Below are positions 32,691-45,400 of a stretch of DNA of 64,000 bases, piece after piece (the first letter of the stretch is position 1; every line of letters begins with the position of its first letter). This DNA is from Anthostomella pinea (taxonomy: Eukaryota; Ascomycota; Sordariomycetes; Xylariales; Xylariaceae), in the NCBI GenBank assembly GCA_963556695.1, contig CAUWAG010000008.1, positions 248,001-312,000 on the forward strand, given 5' to 3'. The notes under the pieces were generated by a model, which did no database searches, was not told the DNA's origin, and saw only the letters and a list, made by a program, of their open reading frames with translations. Position numbers and translations under genes: made by a program.

Positions 32691-35668
32691 TCACCAATTT
32701 TGTCTGAGGCCGATCACCACGAGAGCGGCGACGGCGCCTAGGAGGAGAAGGCCGACAATAGACATGAAGCGGTTGAGATTCCTCCACCACCGCGCGCTTT
32801 GAAAACGCGAGTCGTCCATTGGCCCGACTCGTGTATTCAACGACTCCGGATCAGCTTCTTCGGGTGTGCGGAAAGTCGTGGTGCTTCTGTCTCGTTGTTG
32901 CATTTCGACCATTGGTTTGGGGGGCAGTGGGAGGAAGGCAGCGATCATCCAGGCTAACGCACGACACATTAGCAGCTGCCATCATAAGCCTGGGTTATTG
33001 CCAGAAGTGAGACTTACCGAAGGGGATTCCGAATCCCAATATGAACAGAACCACCTGGATATTGCGCTTGCCAAACATGCCGCTTTCCGCCGACCAGCTA
33101 ACTGATGGCGCTTCCCAGATGCTATAGCGAGTAGCTCTCCGGTCCATGCGAAGATGGGGGGACCAGATACTGGATGTCATCCGCTTGGGGGCCCGCCGGA
33201 TATCTCCAATGCCGGCTGATGTGATCTCCATCGAATCTGGCCGGTGGCGGCCGTCATGTACCTCTTGAGGACGATGCCGTGGGTTATGAATATTACTGGC
33301 GACGTCGTCCAGAGACGGGGAACCGCTTGCCGCCCACGAGCTTCCTGGTCGACTTTCGCCTCCTTCGGATCTCATCGACGGTGCTGCTAGCCAACGTCTT
33401 TCGCCACTGCCATAATATAGTCTAAGTAGATGTTAGTATGCTATATTGACCGGAGACCGTTGCCATGACGTCGGCTTACCTTGCCCATGCTGGGATAGAG
33501 GTGTGAATACTTCCAGAACGCGAGCTGGCTGACGAACGCAAGCTTCTGTTGGATGATTGGCGTGAGGAAAATCCCAGACGGCTCCTGGACGACTTGTTCT
33601 GTAGCTGATGCAGGTGCTGAAGGTCTGCAAGTCCATCGCCGTGTTCGTCAACATCTCTCACCGTGCGCAGTGGCGGGCTCGGAAGCTCTCGCGCGCCTCT
33701 CGCGAAAACGGGTGCTGGTCTTTCTAAGGAATCGGATCGAGAGTTCGATCTCGAATGCGATTGTGATGGCTCCAGGTTTTCGAGTATCGAGGACGAAATA
33801 CTCCGTATTTGCCTGCTATTCCGGCTCCCGCGGGCGCTACTACTTCTGTCCGGCAACGAACCGATCGAGATAACCCGCGAACTGCGTTCGGTCCCCTCGT
33901 ATTCGGACGGCACTGTGGACAGCTGTGAACTCCATTGATGTGTATCCATCAGTGCCCTGCTTGTTCCGACACTTGACGGTCTTGACGGTCCTGCCCATGA
34001 AGTTTGCGGTATCGACGAGATTGAGGCCGTGCTATGGAACCGCACGATATTCGGGGTGTCCTGGCTGACGATGCTCGATATGGAAGAAAACGAGTCCGCG
34101 CGTCCTCGAAGAGAGTCTCGCGAATTCTGCTTATAATGGCCAAACCTCTCGGACAACGGTCTTTTTCGCGCTTCGAGTGGAGCTATCACAAGACTCTCCT
34201 GCGAGTACTTTGCTAATATCTCGTGAAGACTGTCGTCGGATGAATAGCGTCGAGGTCGACGGGCGAAGGCATATACTGAGGACGAAGCGGACGGATTGCC
34301 GTGAACAACGAAATTTCTGCTACCTGGGGTGTCAACGTCGGAGTAGCCAATAAGGTCTTGACTCTGTGGAGTATCGATATCGCTGTAGGCTATGAAGTTT
34401 CGGCTTCTGGGTGTATCGATGTTGCGGTGCACTATGAAGTTTTTGCTTCCCGGTGTGTCGATGTCGCTTGGGACAGCAAAATTTTGACTTGATGGTGTGT
34501 CAACGGATCCCTGCGGGCGAGGAGGAGATGAGACGAAAGGTTTAGGCGGAGAAGACCGTCCCAGAAGTTTGTAGTTTGGGCTGCTTGACGACGGAGGTGC
34601 GTAGATGCTGTCGGAATCTGGTAGAGGTGGGGAACTGCGGCCAAGTACTTTGTAATTAGTAGTCTCCTCAACGGTCGACGCGCTTAGTTCGGAACTGAAG
34701 GACGACTTCGTTGCTACCACGTGGGACGGTTCGGTCTTTGGTGGTGTGGTTGGCGCCTCTGGTAGTGGTGGTAGTGGTCGTGTTGCGACTTCCTTGCCCT
34801 TGCCTTTGTTCTTCAAATCAGGCGTCCTCGGAACCTTGCGTAGGCCACCGATTAGGCGATAGTTCTCGGGCGAAGAGGTGATATGATCTTCAGGTAACTC
34901 TGTGGAGGCGGTGGGAGAAGCTGGTGTGGAAGACGAGACACTGCGCTCGGCGACTGAGCTCAACGGAGAGCTGTGAAGATCTTCAATTGGCGCATCAAAC
35001 GAAATACGTTCATGCGAGCTGACTGTAGAGGTGTTGGAGAGCGGAGGTTGACTCAAGCTCGATTCGGACCTGTCGGAGTAGCGTGCGTGCACTGGCTTCA
35101 ACACCACAGAAAAGGTCTTGTCGGAATGGACGTTGATGTCTCGTCTGTACTTGGATTTCCTCCAGGTCGGCGAAGCAGGCGAAGCTGGGTCGTCCTCATG
35201 GCGGCGAGATTGCCGTGTCGGCGCATTGATGCGTCTAATATTGCTGCCGTATGAGGCCTTGCTAAGAACAGGGGCTGCTGGTGGGGCGGTACACTCAGCA
35301 CCAGACGAGTCGGAAGACGGTTTCGATGCTGAAACACGGCTGCCCTGGACCCTTGCCGACGGGCTCGCGGGCGACGAAGGTGATAAGGTTGACGAAGGCG
35401 ACCATGATGTGAACCCTTGGTAGCCCTCCTTTCCGTAGGGTGTGAGTCCGGTCGAGGCGCTGCCGCTTGGGTTGATGGCCGTATGATGGGCGCCATCGTT
35501 CCCAGCTTCCGCTTCTCGCGCATGTGAGTCGCCCGCCTCGACCTCGTCGAGCCTGGGAGGGGTATAAGGGACGACGCGGATTTGCAGCTTATTCTTCTCC
35601 GAGTTTGATCTCTCGTGCAACGGTGACCTTTGCGAGTGAGATGACGAGGACGATGTCGACGATGACAT
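32691..35668 (-). CDS. Large Ser/Pro-rich protein with two C-terminal transmembrane segments
   Basis: Three exons: 35668-33480, 33421-33018 and 32953-32691, giving 951 aa. The function is not known to me; similar products are called 'serine-rich protein' in ascomycetes. Residues 1-730 are low complexity, rich in Ser, Pro and Arg, with many SP/TP sites (PLPPLPEAPTTPP near 299). Five tandem 14-residue repeats of the type DTPxSxNFxxxxxI run from about 390 to 457. Related NYKxLGRSSPPxP blocks occur near 338 and 365, with a degenerate NYRLIGG near 269. The C-terminus has two hydrophobic helices (NIQVVLFILGFGIPFAWMIA and RFMSIVGLLLLGAVAALVVI), split by intron 2 in the first. A tail-anchored or hairpin membrane protein with a long disordered cytoplasmic head is likely. 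Confidence 0.85.
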
Positions 35669-38600
35669 CCTCTGCCGCAGACCCCGCCCGGAGCTGCGGT
35701 AATCGGCCGCACTGATTGGAAGTTCCCTCCAGCGACTATGAGCTTGTCATGACCACGGCCATTGCCATCCGGGTGAAGGAGCAAACTGTTGGTAAGGCTG
35801 AGAAGCATGAAAAAACGTAATTGATGTGCCTCCAGGCTCTGTGAGCAATGACCAAGTTGGTGTGGAGTCGATGAGATTCGGACAGATCGTGACGGGGGTC
35901 GGCCTCGGAATTCGAGTTGACAGTAGATACTGTGTGTGAAATAAGGAAACAAGAAAAGAGGAGAAATAGAAGAGTCGTTGGACGTGTAGAGAGCGAGGGC
36001 CAAGAGGCTCAATATAATATCAGTAACAGAGAAGACCGACAAGGAGTAGTGATCATTCGCATGACCGACTATAGGTATCGGGTGGAATAGAAGTTTGGAA
36101 AGTGTGTGACAGCTTCGATACGGGAAGCTGGATGAAAGGAACGACAGCTATATTCCGATGTCAAGGGTCACACACCACTCGCGGGGGGGTCCAAGGAGAG
36201 AGAGAAAATGAAAGAGAGTAGCGAAGCTGTCAGGACTGACAGTCGGGCCCGTGGGAGGTATGACTTCTTGAATTACCGCGACGCAGTACATTCTGATCGA
36301 TTGGCTGGCAATCCAAGGCGACGTATTCTATGGCGGCGGCTGGGCTGCCATGGACTCCCATGCAGGCCAAAGGAGCTCCCAGGTCGTAACGGGACAAGGC
36401 CGAAAGATAGCGGCAGGAGTGGGCACGAAGCATGAACAGGGACTGAGCTCGCAGCAGCGGTACCAAGCTTCGACGGCCAGGAATGGCATCTGATTATCTG
36501 GAGAGGCTGAGATACTGAGATGACAGGGGCCACGAGGGCATCGCACAAGTACCGTACAGTGTACCACTCGACTAGTAGTCGGCGCGTACCTCTCGCTCGC
36601 ACGTTGCACCAGCGATGATGGGCGATGAAGCTTCCGAATTTCGAAGGGCCATAGCGAGTGACACCTCGCATCCCACGGTACACCGCTGGATGGCGCGGAC
36701 ATTCATGTACCAGTCAATAACGATGTGCACGAACGGCCCACTGAGACGGCCGTGGGCTGTTTTGCTCTTTGTCAGAGGGGAGATTGTGAGGATTCCAGTT
36801 GGCCGGAGCTGGATCCCTCCTGCAGTGTGTATGCAGGTTTACTGCAAGGCCTGGGAATAGGTTGAAATGAGGTTGAAACTTGACAGGTGACTGAGCAGAG
36901 AAGACGAATAGTGGATACGTGACATGGCGTCGAGAGGATCTTCTGAGCTATGAAAGGAACCGTTCAACCGTTCAACCGTTCGAGCGGTAGACTACTGTAC
37001 GGACTCGGATACGCGATGCCCTGAGCCAACGGACAAGCGACTTCATCATCGTGAAACTTCATCAGGTAGACGAACGAGTCAAGGCCGGTTCCAACAACGT
37101 CCTCCAGCGGGAGCCAGTTGTATCTAGCGACCGTTGCGTAGACGAATGAAAGCCGCGTACTACTCATGGCCCTGCATAAGTTCGACTTTTCGACTTCATG
37201 TTGCGGCAGAAGCAGTTCAAGCCGGGGCCTCAGAGCACGAAGCTTTGGAGAGGGGTATAGAACTGACTCGCATTTTCCCCTGATGGCGAGAGGGCTAGAC
37301 GCGGAAGCGAGGTCTTGCTCTCGGCTTTCGCTGCCGGAAGAACTCAGTGTACATTCGAGGAAAACCGGTGCGCCCGAGTGGGTGAGTAGAACTTGATTTG
37401 TATAATTCTGCTCCTTCACCGTTGTGATGTGCTTGGCTGACCTGGTGCGACAGAATGGAATGCCAACAAGATGAGACGACATTCGGAGCGGCCTACTGTG
37501 ACAATCGTGGAAGCTAGTGGCAGTTGGAAGCGGCGGAATCCAAGGGCACGGCACATGGAAACTTGAAAGATCGGTGTAGAGATGCGAAATTGGATGATGA
37601 GGTTGTGGATTCAAGATCTCCTGGCGTCCCGGTCTTGGGCCTGGGAGGAGCTGAGGCTGGGAGGAAGAGTGGAGAGACATGGGGCCCAACCTTGAACCGA
37701 AAGCTCCGAACCCGTCCCCAGCCTCCAGGTCTTGCCCACTGCCCAGGGGCCAGTGCGCACCTGTCCGTCGATTACAGGGGCAAGGTCAGGGCTTGTCAGG
37801 GGAACTCAGGTACCATCGCCAGGGGCTATCAGGGGGGGCCATGGACTTCCATTTTTGCAGGCGAAAGGGGGGAAGTGGAAAGGCCCACGAATCAATGGCC
37901 GACCGTCCTTTTGGCTTGCTGGCCTAGTTTGACCCGCCCTACCACGACACGTCGCAGCTCCCAGCCACAACGCGGGCAATTTTTTCGCATGCAAGATAGA
38001 CGCGTTCTTTCGCGTTATAAAAGTAGGTCCTTGTGTTCATACACAACCTTAGGCGAGACAGAGCACCATGTCGTCGATCACCCAACTGATCACTGGGTAT
38101 GTTACACACTCCTACGTTCGTCAGGTGCTTCTTGACCTTTTGATGCAGTCTTCTGGAATTCTTCAATTTACCTAATGACGGGAGAAATTCAACAGGTTTG
38201 TGTATCGCTGCTGGCTGCTTGTGTCTGCTTTGAGATGGAGCCCAAAAGTGCAGACGCCGGCGCCGCCCCTCTCTCTCCACTGCACCCAGCAGAACCTTCA
38301 GACGCTCACCTGGCAGCCTGGGTATTCCCGTCCAGACATCAACACGCATTCTATTTATTTATAATCGGACGAGGGTCTCATGCACTTGCATGGAGAGGGC
38401 TGTCTGCTCTCTGCTGGAGTCGGTCATAAGCGCGGCGTCCCTTTCCACTGCCAGGTCTGACGCAACCTCACTTTGACACAGCGCCTGTCTTGCCCCAGGC
38501 CACAGGCCCCTGGTCTCTGCTGTAAGCTGCACGCACGCGTTTAGATGCATACCTACGTGTATGCAAAGCGCTTATCCCAGCTCAAGCGCCCACGAGGCGT

Positions 38601-38931
38601 CTCAAATCATTGTCATCCTTTTCAGTTCTTCAACAGCCGATCACCAGATCGGAATCCGGAAGTCCAGGATCACCCTGGGTGACGCGGTACACGGCGAGGG
38701 AACTTGAAGTCAAAGTGGGATATACTCCCCACCTTTCGGTTTGACTGCTCACGCCTATCAAACCGATACGGGCACGATCCAGAGTCAAATCCCAGACCAT
38801 CTCTAAAAGGTGGCTGGGTTGCTGTCGCATATTCACGATGCCTTCCATAGCAGGCTTCGTGTCTCGCTATTTCAGCAAGGAGCAGCGCAAGTAGTACCGC
38901 CTGCTGGCCGCGTCGTGCAACTGAACTGACC
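35669..38931. other. 3.3-kb stretch without a recognised gene
   Basis: The longest gene-free stretch outside repeats. Many overlapping open frames exist on both strands, the longest being 241 codons on the minus strand at 36964-37689, but none shows a domain, signal peptide or splice structure I trust. A short direct repeat CCGTTCAA occurs three times at 36960-36981. It may contain the long promoter of the Ser-rich gene, noncoding RNA or a lineage-specific gene. Confidence 0.4.
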
Positions 38932-40061
38932 ATGTTAGCGAAACCACCGCCAATCAGCACCGCCACTGCCGCCGCCCTGCTGGTGAGTGCATCCAGATGC
39001 AGCCTCTGGCATGTGCCCAGGCCATCCCGCCGATATTGACTGGTCCGCAGGTCATCTACACGCTCATCTACGTGGTGCCATTCTACCTGTCGTCCACGAC
39101 GCGGCCCTCCAGGACGCTGTCGCGGGATGCGCCGTCGGTCATCCGGGCGCGCATCACCTCCGTCTCTCTGACTTGCGTCGTCTGCTCCAACATCACCGTC
39201 GTCATCCTCACGTGGCAGGGCCAGGCCACATATGGAGAGGCATTCCACACCATGGGCTACTGGCCCGTCGGCCTGCCGGAGACGGGGAAGTGCCTTCTCC
39301 TCACCGCGATCCTCTTCAGCGGCCCGTTGTACGAGACCCTGATCGACCACAGGGCGTGGCGGGACTGGTTGAGCATGCAGCCCATGAAGGAGCTCTTCAG
39401 CGAATGGACCATGTTGCGTAATATCATCGCCGTGAGTTGACCCAACCGACCTTCTATCAGACGAAAACACACGAAGAACCACACATACACGCATCTTACG
39501 ATGTCAACACTGACACACTATGCGCAGGGCCCGCTCACAGAAGAGGTGCTCTTCCGCTCGGCGTCGGTGCCGCTGATGCTGGTGGCGCGGACGTCGGTAA
39601 CGCGCACCATCTTCCTCTCGCCCATCATCTTCGGGCTCGCGCACGTGCACCACTTCTACGAGTTCCGGCTCACGCACCCGCAGGTGCCCGCCGCGGCCGG
39701 CGTCGTGCGCTCGCTCGTGCAGTTCGCCTACACGTCGCTGTTCGGCGCCTACGCCACCTTCCTGTACCTGCGCTCCGGCAGCCTGCTGGCCATCTTCGCC
39801 GTGCATGCCTTCTGCAACGTCATGGGCCTGCCGCGCTTCTGGGGCCGCGTCGAGCCCGCCCTTAGTGGTGACGACGTCTTCCGCAGTGGCGCCACTGAGA
39901 TCGACAGGAAGATCAGGGCTGCTGCTGCCGCGGCCAGGACGCCGTCGGTCGCCTGGTCCGTCGTCTACTACGTCCTCCTCGTCGGGGGTGCCGTCGGCTG
40001 GTGGAGGAACCTGGGCGCGCTGACCGAGAGCGCTAATGCCCTGGTCCCAATCGACATCTGA
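38932..40061 (+). CDS. RCE1: CAAX prenyl protease 2 (ABI/CPBP intramembrane protease)
   Basis: Three exons: 38932-38982, 39051-39431 and 39528-40061, giving 321 aa. It removes the AAX tripeptide from prenylated CAAX proteins in the ER membrane. Catalytic motifs are all present: GPLTEEVLFRS (paired Glu and Arg), FGLAHVHHF (His) and HAFCNVMGLP (His/Asn). Several hydrophobic helices surround them (VIYTLIYVVPFYL, LLLTAILFSGPLYET, a late VVYYVLLVGGAVG helix). The upstream half carries the RCE1-specific DHRAWRDW. The 17-codon first exon was chosen because it supplies the start and a GTGAGT donor in phase. Its likely substrate class is represented here by the J-protein at 54121-55587. Confidence 0.94.
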
Positions 40062-40737
40062 GTACCTTACCAGGTAGACTCTGTCCTCGGTAATAGACGT
40101 CAGATCTGTACATCTACTCCAGGATGACGGATGTTGGGGAACGCGTGCTAGGATATTACTACTGCTAGTACAGGAATAAGCGTGCGCGCATCAGGAAATC
40201 AATACTAGCAATACCTGATTCGTAACCACAATCACTCATTTCTGCTCTCGGGGAAATGAAGCTTTCTTATGCGTGGAGTGGTGATTATTTTACTATTATT
40301 GTTGGACTGTTCACGATCTAGCACGCCTCCGGGGCCAGCTCTTGGCCAGTGTTGCGCGCCTAGTTCCACAGCCTCACCTGAAGGCAGGCAAGCTAGTAGG
40401 TAGCCTTGCTCATCTCCGGATCAGCCTTCTCGGCCATGCCGGGTTTCACCTCATGGAGATCACGAATGCGCTGTCGAGTACCGTGCTTATTTCCATTTCC
40501 CCATGGCGGATCTCCAGCGAATCTCTTTACCAGACCATAGGTAGTGACCTTTGAAGCGCACCGGAGGTACTTACGAACCGATGGCGGGATGATGCCAGTA
40601 GATTTTTAGGCAGGTAGCCACTTCGCGCATCCCGACTTAATCTTGGGGATAGAACGTGCATGAACTCGTTCTCCGAGAAATCCGAGGATCATCGTCATGG
40701 TCGTCGAGATTTCCAAAAGTGACGATCGCCTCGATGC
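40062..40737. other. Convergent 3' flanks of RCE1 and MMM1
   Basis: 676 bp with no gene recognised. Confidence 0.5.
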
Positions 40738-42157
40738 TCAGGTCTGTAGATCCAGCCCCAGGCCGGGTAGGCTCCCTGGCATGCTGAAGGTCCCTGTGCC
40801 CGTGCCGTCGTCTCTGCCACGGCTGCGCCTGAACCTGAGATTCTCCGGGCTCATCTCGCGCCGAGCGCCCGCCGGGTCGGCCTCGACCTCCTTGCGCGCC
40901 TCGGCGCGCAGGTCCTTGGCGACCTCGCGGCCCTTGCCCTTGCCCATGCTCATGCTGCCCGAGGAGGCGATGCCGTCGAGGCCCTCGTCGCCGCCGCGCG
41001 TGTTCTTCTTCCTAGGCCACAGGCTCGGCAGGGCGATCTCCTGGAAGCGCGGCTCGACGGCGCGCTCGTCGAACCAGCGGTGCAGGCGGTGCTCGACGAG
41101 CTGCGCGATCTTGGGCACGTCCTGCAGGCGCGAGCGGCTGCCGACGAGGCTGCGCACCGAGAAGTCGAGCCGGTAGTCGTCGAGGAAGCTGAAGGTCATC
41201 ATGGTCGGCGTCGACTGCGACGGGTTCGACGGGATGAAGGATATGCTCAGCGTCCCGCTGAACCGCACCACGCTGACGGCCAGCGCCACGGGGAGCACCG
41301 CCGTCAGCCGCCGCGGGTAGTTGAGCAGCATCTTGGTCTCGAGCGCCAGCGTGATCATGTCGCTCAGGTCGACGTCCATGCGCGCCTGCAGCCGCGACCC
41401 TTCCATCATGGCCCGCACGCTGTGCGCGTCGAACCGGAACTGCTTGCCCTGGCCGCCGCCATGACCACCTGCACCGCCGGTAGGGGCGTCGAGGCTCAGC
41501 CCGTCTTCGTCCACAGGTATAACACGGCAATTGCTGAAGATGGGAAAGTCCTCGCCCAGCGTCAGCTCGGTGACCTTGATCTCGTCGAGGAAGTCCGGGC
41601 GGCTGGTGCCGTTGAGCGCCTTGGTCAGGGAGGTCAGGATGGCGTCGTCGTGCTGGGCGTCGCTGCGGAACTGGGCGATGGTCTGGGCGACCAGCACGTT
41701 GAACCAGTCCAGCGACTCGGGCTGGTGGCTGTCGACGTTGTAGTAGGTCTTGTTGAGGATGGACCCGATGGTCAGCGGCGGGGGGTTGCGCAGGATGCTC
41801 GACTTCTTCTTATTCAGCGTCGGGTGTTGCTGCTGCTGTTGCTGCTGTTGCGGTGGCTGTCGTGCGTTCGGCGTCCGCAGCGTGAGAAGCGACTGTTTGT
41901 GGGCGAGGGTGCGGGACCGGCGTTCGGTGGCGCGGATCGAGGCGGTTACCTCGGGCGAGGGCGGGTCGCCAAATATGAAGAACTTTATGAAGGCGGCTAT
42001 GAGGAGCACGACGGAGAGCTGGCCGACGATGAGCCCTTGGGTGAAAGACAAGCTGTGCAGACGGTCATGTCAGTCAATGCTTGCCACAGAGGGGTCAAGA
42101 TGGTTGCAGGTGTTCCCACGTCGGTTCAAGCTTCGTCGGGCACGTGTCGGAAGCCAT
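40738..42157 (-). CDS. MMM1: MMM1, ER component of the ERMES ER-mitochondria tether
   Basis: The main exon is 42052-40738. There is no ATG at its head (LSFTQGLIVGQLS starts with TTG), so an upstream exon is needed. ATG at 42157 gives 13 codons up to 42120, then a 67-bp intron (GTGGGA donor, branch-like CTGAC, CACAG acceptor) restores the frame, for 450 aa. One short luminal segment, one TM helix (GQLSVVLLIAAFIKFFIFG) and an eight-Gln run are followed by the SMP lipid-transfer domain: PESLDWFNVLVAQTIAQFR, ALNG, EIKVTELTLGEDFPIFSNCR, MDVDLSDMITLALETKMLLN and VPKIAQLVEHRLHRWFDER. It exchanges phospholipids between ER and mitochondria with MDM10/12/34. The short first exon is the least certain part. 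Confidence 0.92.
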
Positions 42158-42684
42158 GTTGTAGATCGGCTTCGAGCATTGGAAGTCTCGGGCAGTAATT
42201 GTAGCATTTATCGGCTTCGTTCGTCCATGATAGTGTCTGCGAAAAGCAATTACAGTCGGCGGGATGCAATAATGACCTTTCAATTTTGGAGCTCTCGACG
42301 GGAGTCTGGTCCCCGTCGAATCCTTATCTTATCAGTGTCAAGTACTGCATACTTCCGAAGCCATTGTCGTACAACCAGCTTCCATGTACCGTGGACTTGG
42401 GCTTGGAGCGGGCTTAGCGTCCCAGCCCCTGCCCGGACTCCTGGAGTGACGATGCGCCTCGGAGCCGCACGTCAATCTGCAGCCTCCCACCAGCTGTCCA
42501 TTTCAGACACATCATTGATGAGCCACTCGTTACCGACCATTGACCATTGAAGCTGCACGTACGACCTCACTGCGAAGCACTCAAAACCCTCATTTACAGC
42601 TCTACCTACCGGAGCTTAGCATGTGTTGACATCACCCGAGACCTCTTCCTCGTCGGCCCTTCTAGTGGCCTGTAAGCGTTCAAG
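42158..42684. other. Divergent promoter region, MMM1 / VPS45
   Basis: 527 bp between the two divergent starts; no motif identified with confidence. Confidence 0.45.
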
Positions 42685-44518
42685 ATGGATGTTGTTCAGG
42701 CCGTCTCCGGCTACATCTCCAAGATGATGTCGGCCGGAGACAGCACCTCAGGGGCACCCTCTGCGAAGATGAAGATCCTTCTCTTAGACAAGGAGACCGT
42801 ACCCATTGTGTCTACCGCCACCACGCAATCGTCTCTGCTCAATCATGAGGTCTATCTCACCGACAGACTGGACAACCAGAATCGTGAGAAAATGAGACAT
42901 CTGCGCTGTCTATGTTTCGTCCGGCCGTCTCCAGATTCGATACAGTTTCTCATAGATGAGCTTCGGGATCCCAAGTACGGCGAATATTACCTCTATTTCA
43001 GCAACGTGGTCAAGAAGTCGGCGTTGGAACGGCTAGCCGAGGCCGATGATCACGAGGTCGTTAAGTTGGTGCAGGAGCACTTCGCCGACTTCATCGTCAT
43101 CAACCCAGATCTGTTCTCCCTCAACCTCACTTTACCCCAGCAGAAGATATGGAGCACCGCGCCGGAGATGTGGAACTCGGACTCGTTGCAGCGGACGACC
43201 GAGGGCTTGATGGCGGTTCTGTTGTCGCTCAAGAAGAAGCCGCTCATCCGCTACGAGAAGAACAGCCTGCTTTCCAAGAAGCTGGCTACCGAGTTAAGAT
43301 ACCACATGACACAAGAAGAGCAACTATTTGATTTCCGGAAAGTCGATACACCACCAATACTCTTAATCCTGGATCGAAGGGAAGATCCAGCCACACCACT
43401 GCTCAACCAGTGGACATATCAAGCAATGGTCCATCATCTGCTCGGCATCCACAACGGACGGGTAGATCTTGGCGACGTACAAGACATCCGGCCTGAGCTC
43501 AAGGAGATTGTCTTGTCACCTGATCAAGATCCCTTCTTCAAGAAGAACATGTATCTGAATTTCGGCGATCTCGGTGGAAATATCAAGGATTACGTGGAGC
43601 AATATCAGTCCAAGACGAAGAACAATGCCAACATCGAGTCGATAACAGACATGAAACGGTTCATCGAGGAATACCCTGAGTTCCGAAAGCTCTCCGGAAA
43701 CGTTAGCAAACACGTCACCCTGGTCTCAGAGCTCAGCGGACGAGTAGGGGCGGAGAATCTGTTGGAAGTCAGTGAGGTCGAGCAAAGTCTTGCATGTAAT
43801 GACAACCACGCTGCCGATCTGAAGGTGGGTCGTTCGACAACTTTCCAGTTCTAGTAATGGGATTGCTAACTTTAACCAGAATGTCCAAAGGTTGGTCCAG
43901 TCTCCGGCAGTGACAGCCGAGAATAAGGTTGGCTTGGTGGCGCTGTACGCTTTACGCTACGAGAAGCACCCATCGAATGCATTGACTATGCTCGTTGACC
44001 TATTAACGGCCGCAGGTGGTGTCCCGGCACGACAAGCCGACCTGGTGGCCAAGCTATTAATCTATCATAACTCCTTGCAGCAATCTCAAGCCGCCGGTGG
44101 TATCACAGATATCTTTGAGGGAAGCGGTATTTTCTCCGGCGCCAGAGCCATCAAAGGTCTCAAGGGCGTCGAAAACGTCTACACCCAGCACTCGCCACAT
44201 CTGGAGACAACACTACAGAACCTCATTAAAGGGCGGCTACGCGAGCAGCAGTACCCCTTCGTCGAAGGCGGCGGGACTACGCGGGACAAGCCCCAGGATA
44301 TCGTGGTGTTCATGATTGGCGGTACGACGTACGAGGAGTCGAAAATGGTCGCGGGCATCAACGCGTCGTCGCCCGGGGTCAGAGTGGTCTTGGGAGGCAC
44401 TGCTATTCATAACGCGGCGACATTCCTGGAGGAGGTCGCTGATGCCGTGTCTTCTTGGCCGGAACCGCCGCCTACGACGGCAGCCGGCCGTTTGCGGAAG
44501 GAGGTCGGTAGGAGATAG
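42685..44518 (+). CDS. VPS45: VPS45, Sec1/Munc18-family vacuolar sorting protein
   Basis: Two exons: 42685-43824 and 43880-44518, giving 592 aa. It binds the syntaxin TLG2/PEP12-type SNAREs and controls Golgi-to-endosome vesicle fusion. SM-family features are spread throughout: KMKILLLDKETVPIVSTATT, EVYLTDRLDN, LRCLCFVRPSPDSI, YYLYFSNVVKKSALERLAE, PPILLILDRREDPATPLLNQ with WTYQAMVHHLLG, QDPFFKKNMYLNFGDLG, VGLVALYALRYEKH and the terminal DIVVFMIGGTTYEESK. Length matches family members (about 570-600). Confidence 0.97.
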
Positions 44519-45400
44519 TTGAATGAACGGCCGTCTCTTGGTACTCGCACTATTTGGTCCGCAACTTGGCAATGTAATACTACTCTGGCGACGAGCTTCC
44601 TTGCGCTACTATACTTGCACATTGCTTGGGAAGTCACAGTGGGCTTTCTGTAGTGAAAACCCTGCCGCACTGGGTTGCGTAGCTAGTAGAAGTATGCTTT
44701 TTCTTCCATTCAATTACTGCAGTAGACTCCCTTTCGATGTTCATTCTCCTTGAAGAGCGTCAGCGTCATCTTATAGCCCTGGTATACAACGCCATGACTG
44801 CCCCCAGAAGCATTCACAGACGTAGAACTCAAGCAACAATGCAGGTTCGTACGAGACCGGCGAGCTTCTCCATGACGAGCAGACCATTCAATGAAGTTGC
44901 TTCAATTGTCATAGTAGGCCGGACGCTGTGTGCTTTCTTTGCCTGCCATCTTGCGGTAATGGCCCACGATCGCGCCTAGTTACCTCGGATACGACTATTA
45001 CCACTGAGCTGGCGAGAACCAAGGGCACACTCATATCTGTGTACCTAAGTCATGAGACCTAATCATTCAATAGGGACGTAGTCAGCAGACGTCTTTTCCC
45101 TGCTCTCGATGGCCAGACGGAACGTCCTGTGATTCTTGGGTAAAACTCTTCTCGTGTTGTATGTCACCTGTGTCGGATTAGTTTGAGTGCACCTCTTGGT
45201 TTGCGCTTTCGGTATATCTTGCTTCATGATCTCGTCTAGTCCCAGTGTAACCACTGACACCCTTACTTCAGCACGCTGCATCTGCACCAGTCTGTGGGGA
45301 TATATGTCCTGATTATTCCTCGAGAGTTAAACACACACAGTATCAGCCCGTTACTGTTTCCGAAGCCAATGTTTTCAAAGACAGTGAGTACCAAGTCACG
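44519..45400. other. Intergenic, no gene recognised
   Basis: VPS45 3' flank. Small open frames only. Confidence 0.45.

Noticed and set aside
35098..36042. 314-codon minus-strand frame overlapping the 5' end of the Ser-rich gene
   Set aside because: Different frame from the supported gene and made of Arg/His/Pro shadow sequence.
36964..37689. 241-codon minus-strand open frame
   Set aside because: No domain, signal peptide or splice context; Pro/Ser/His-rich composition typical of a chance frame. Mentioned as a possible lineage-specific gene only.
41080..42198. 372-codon plus-strand open frame opposite MMM1
   Set aside because: Antisense shadow of a conserved SMP-domain gene; low-complexity composition, including Leu from the antisense of the CAG run.
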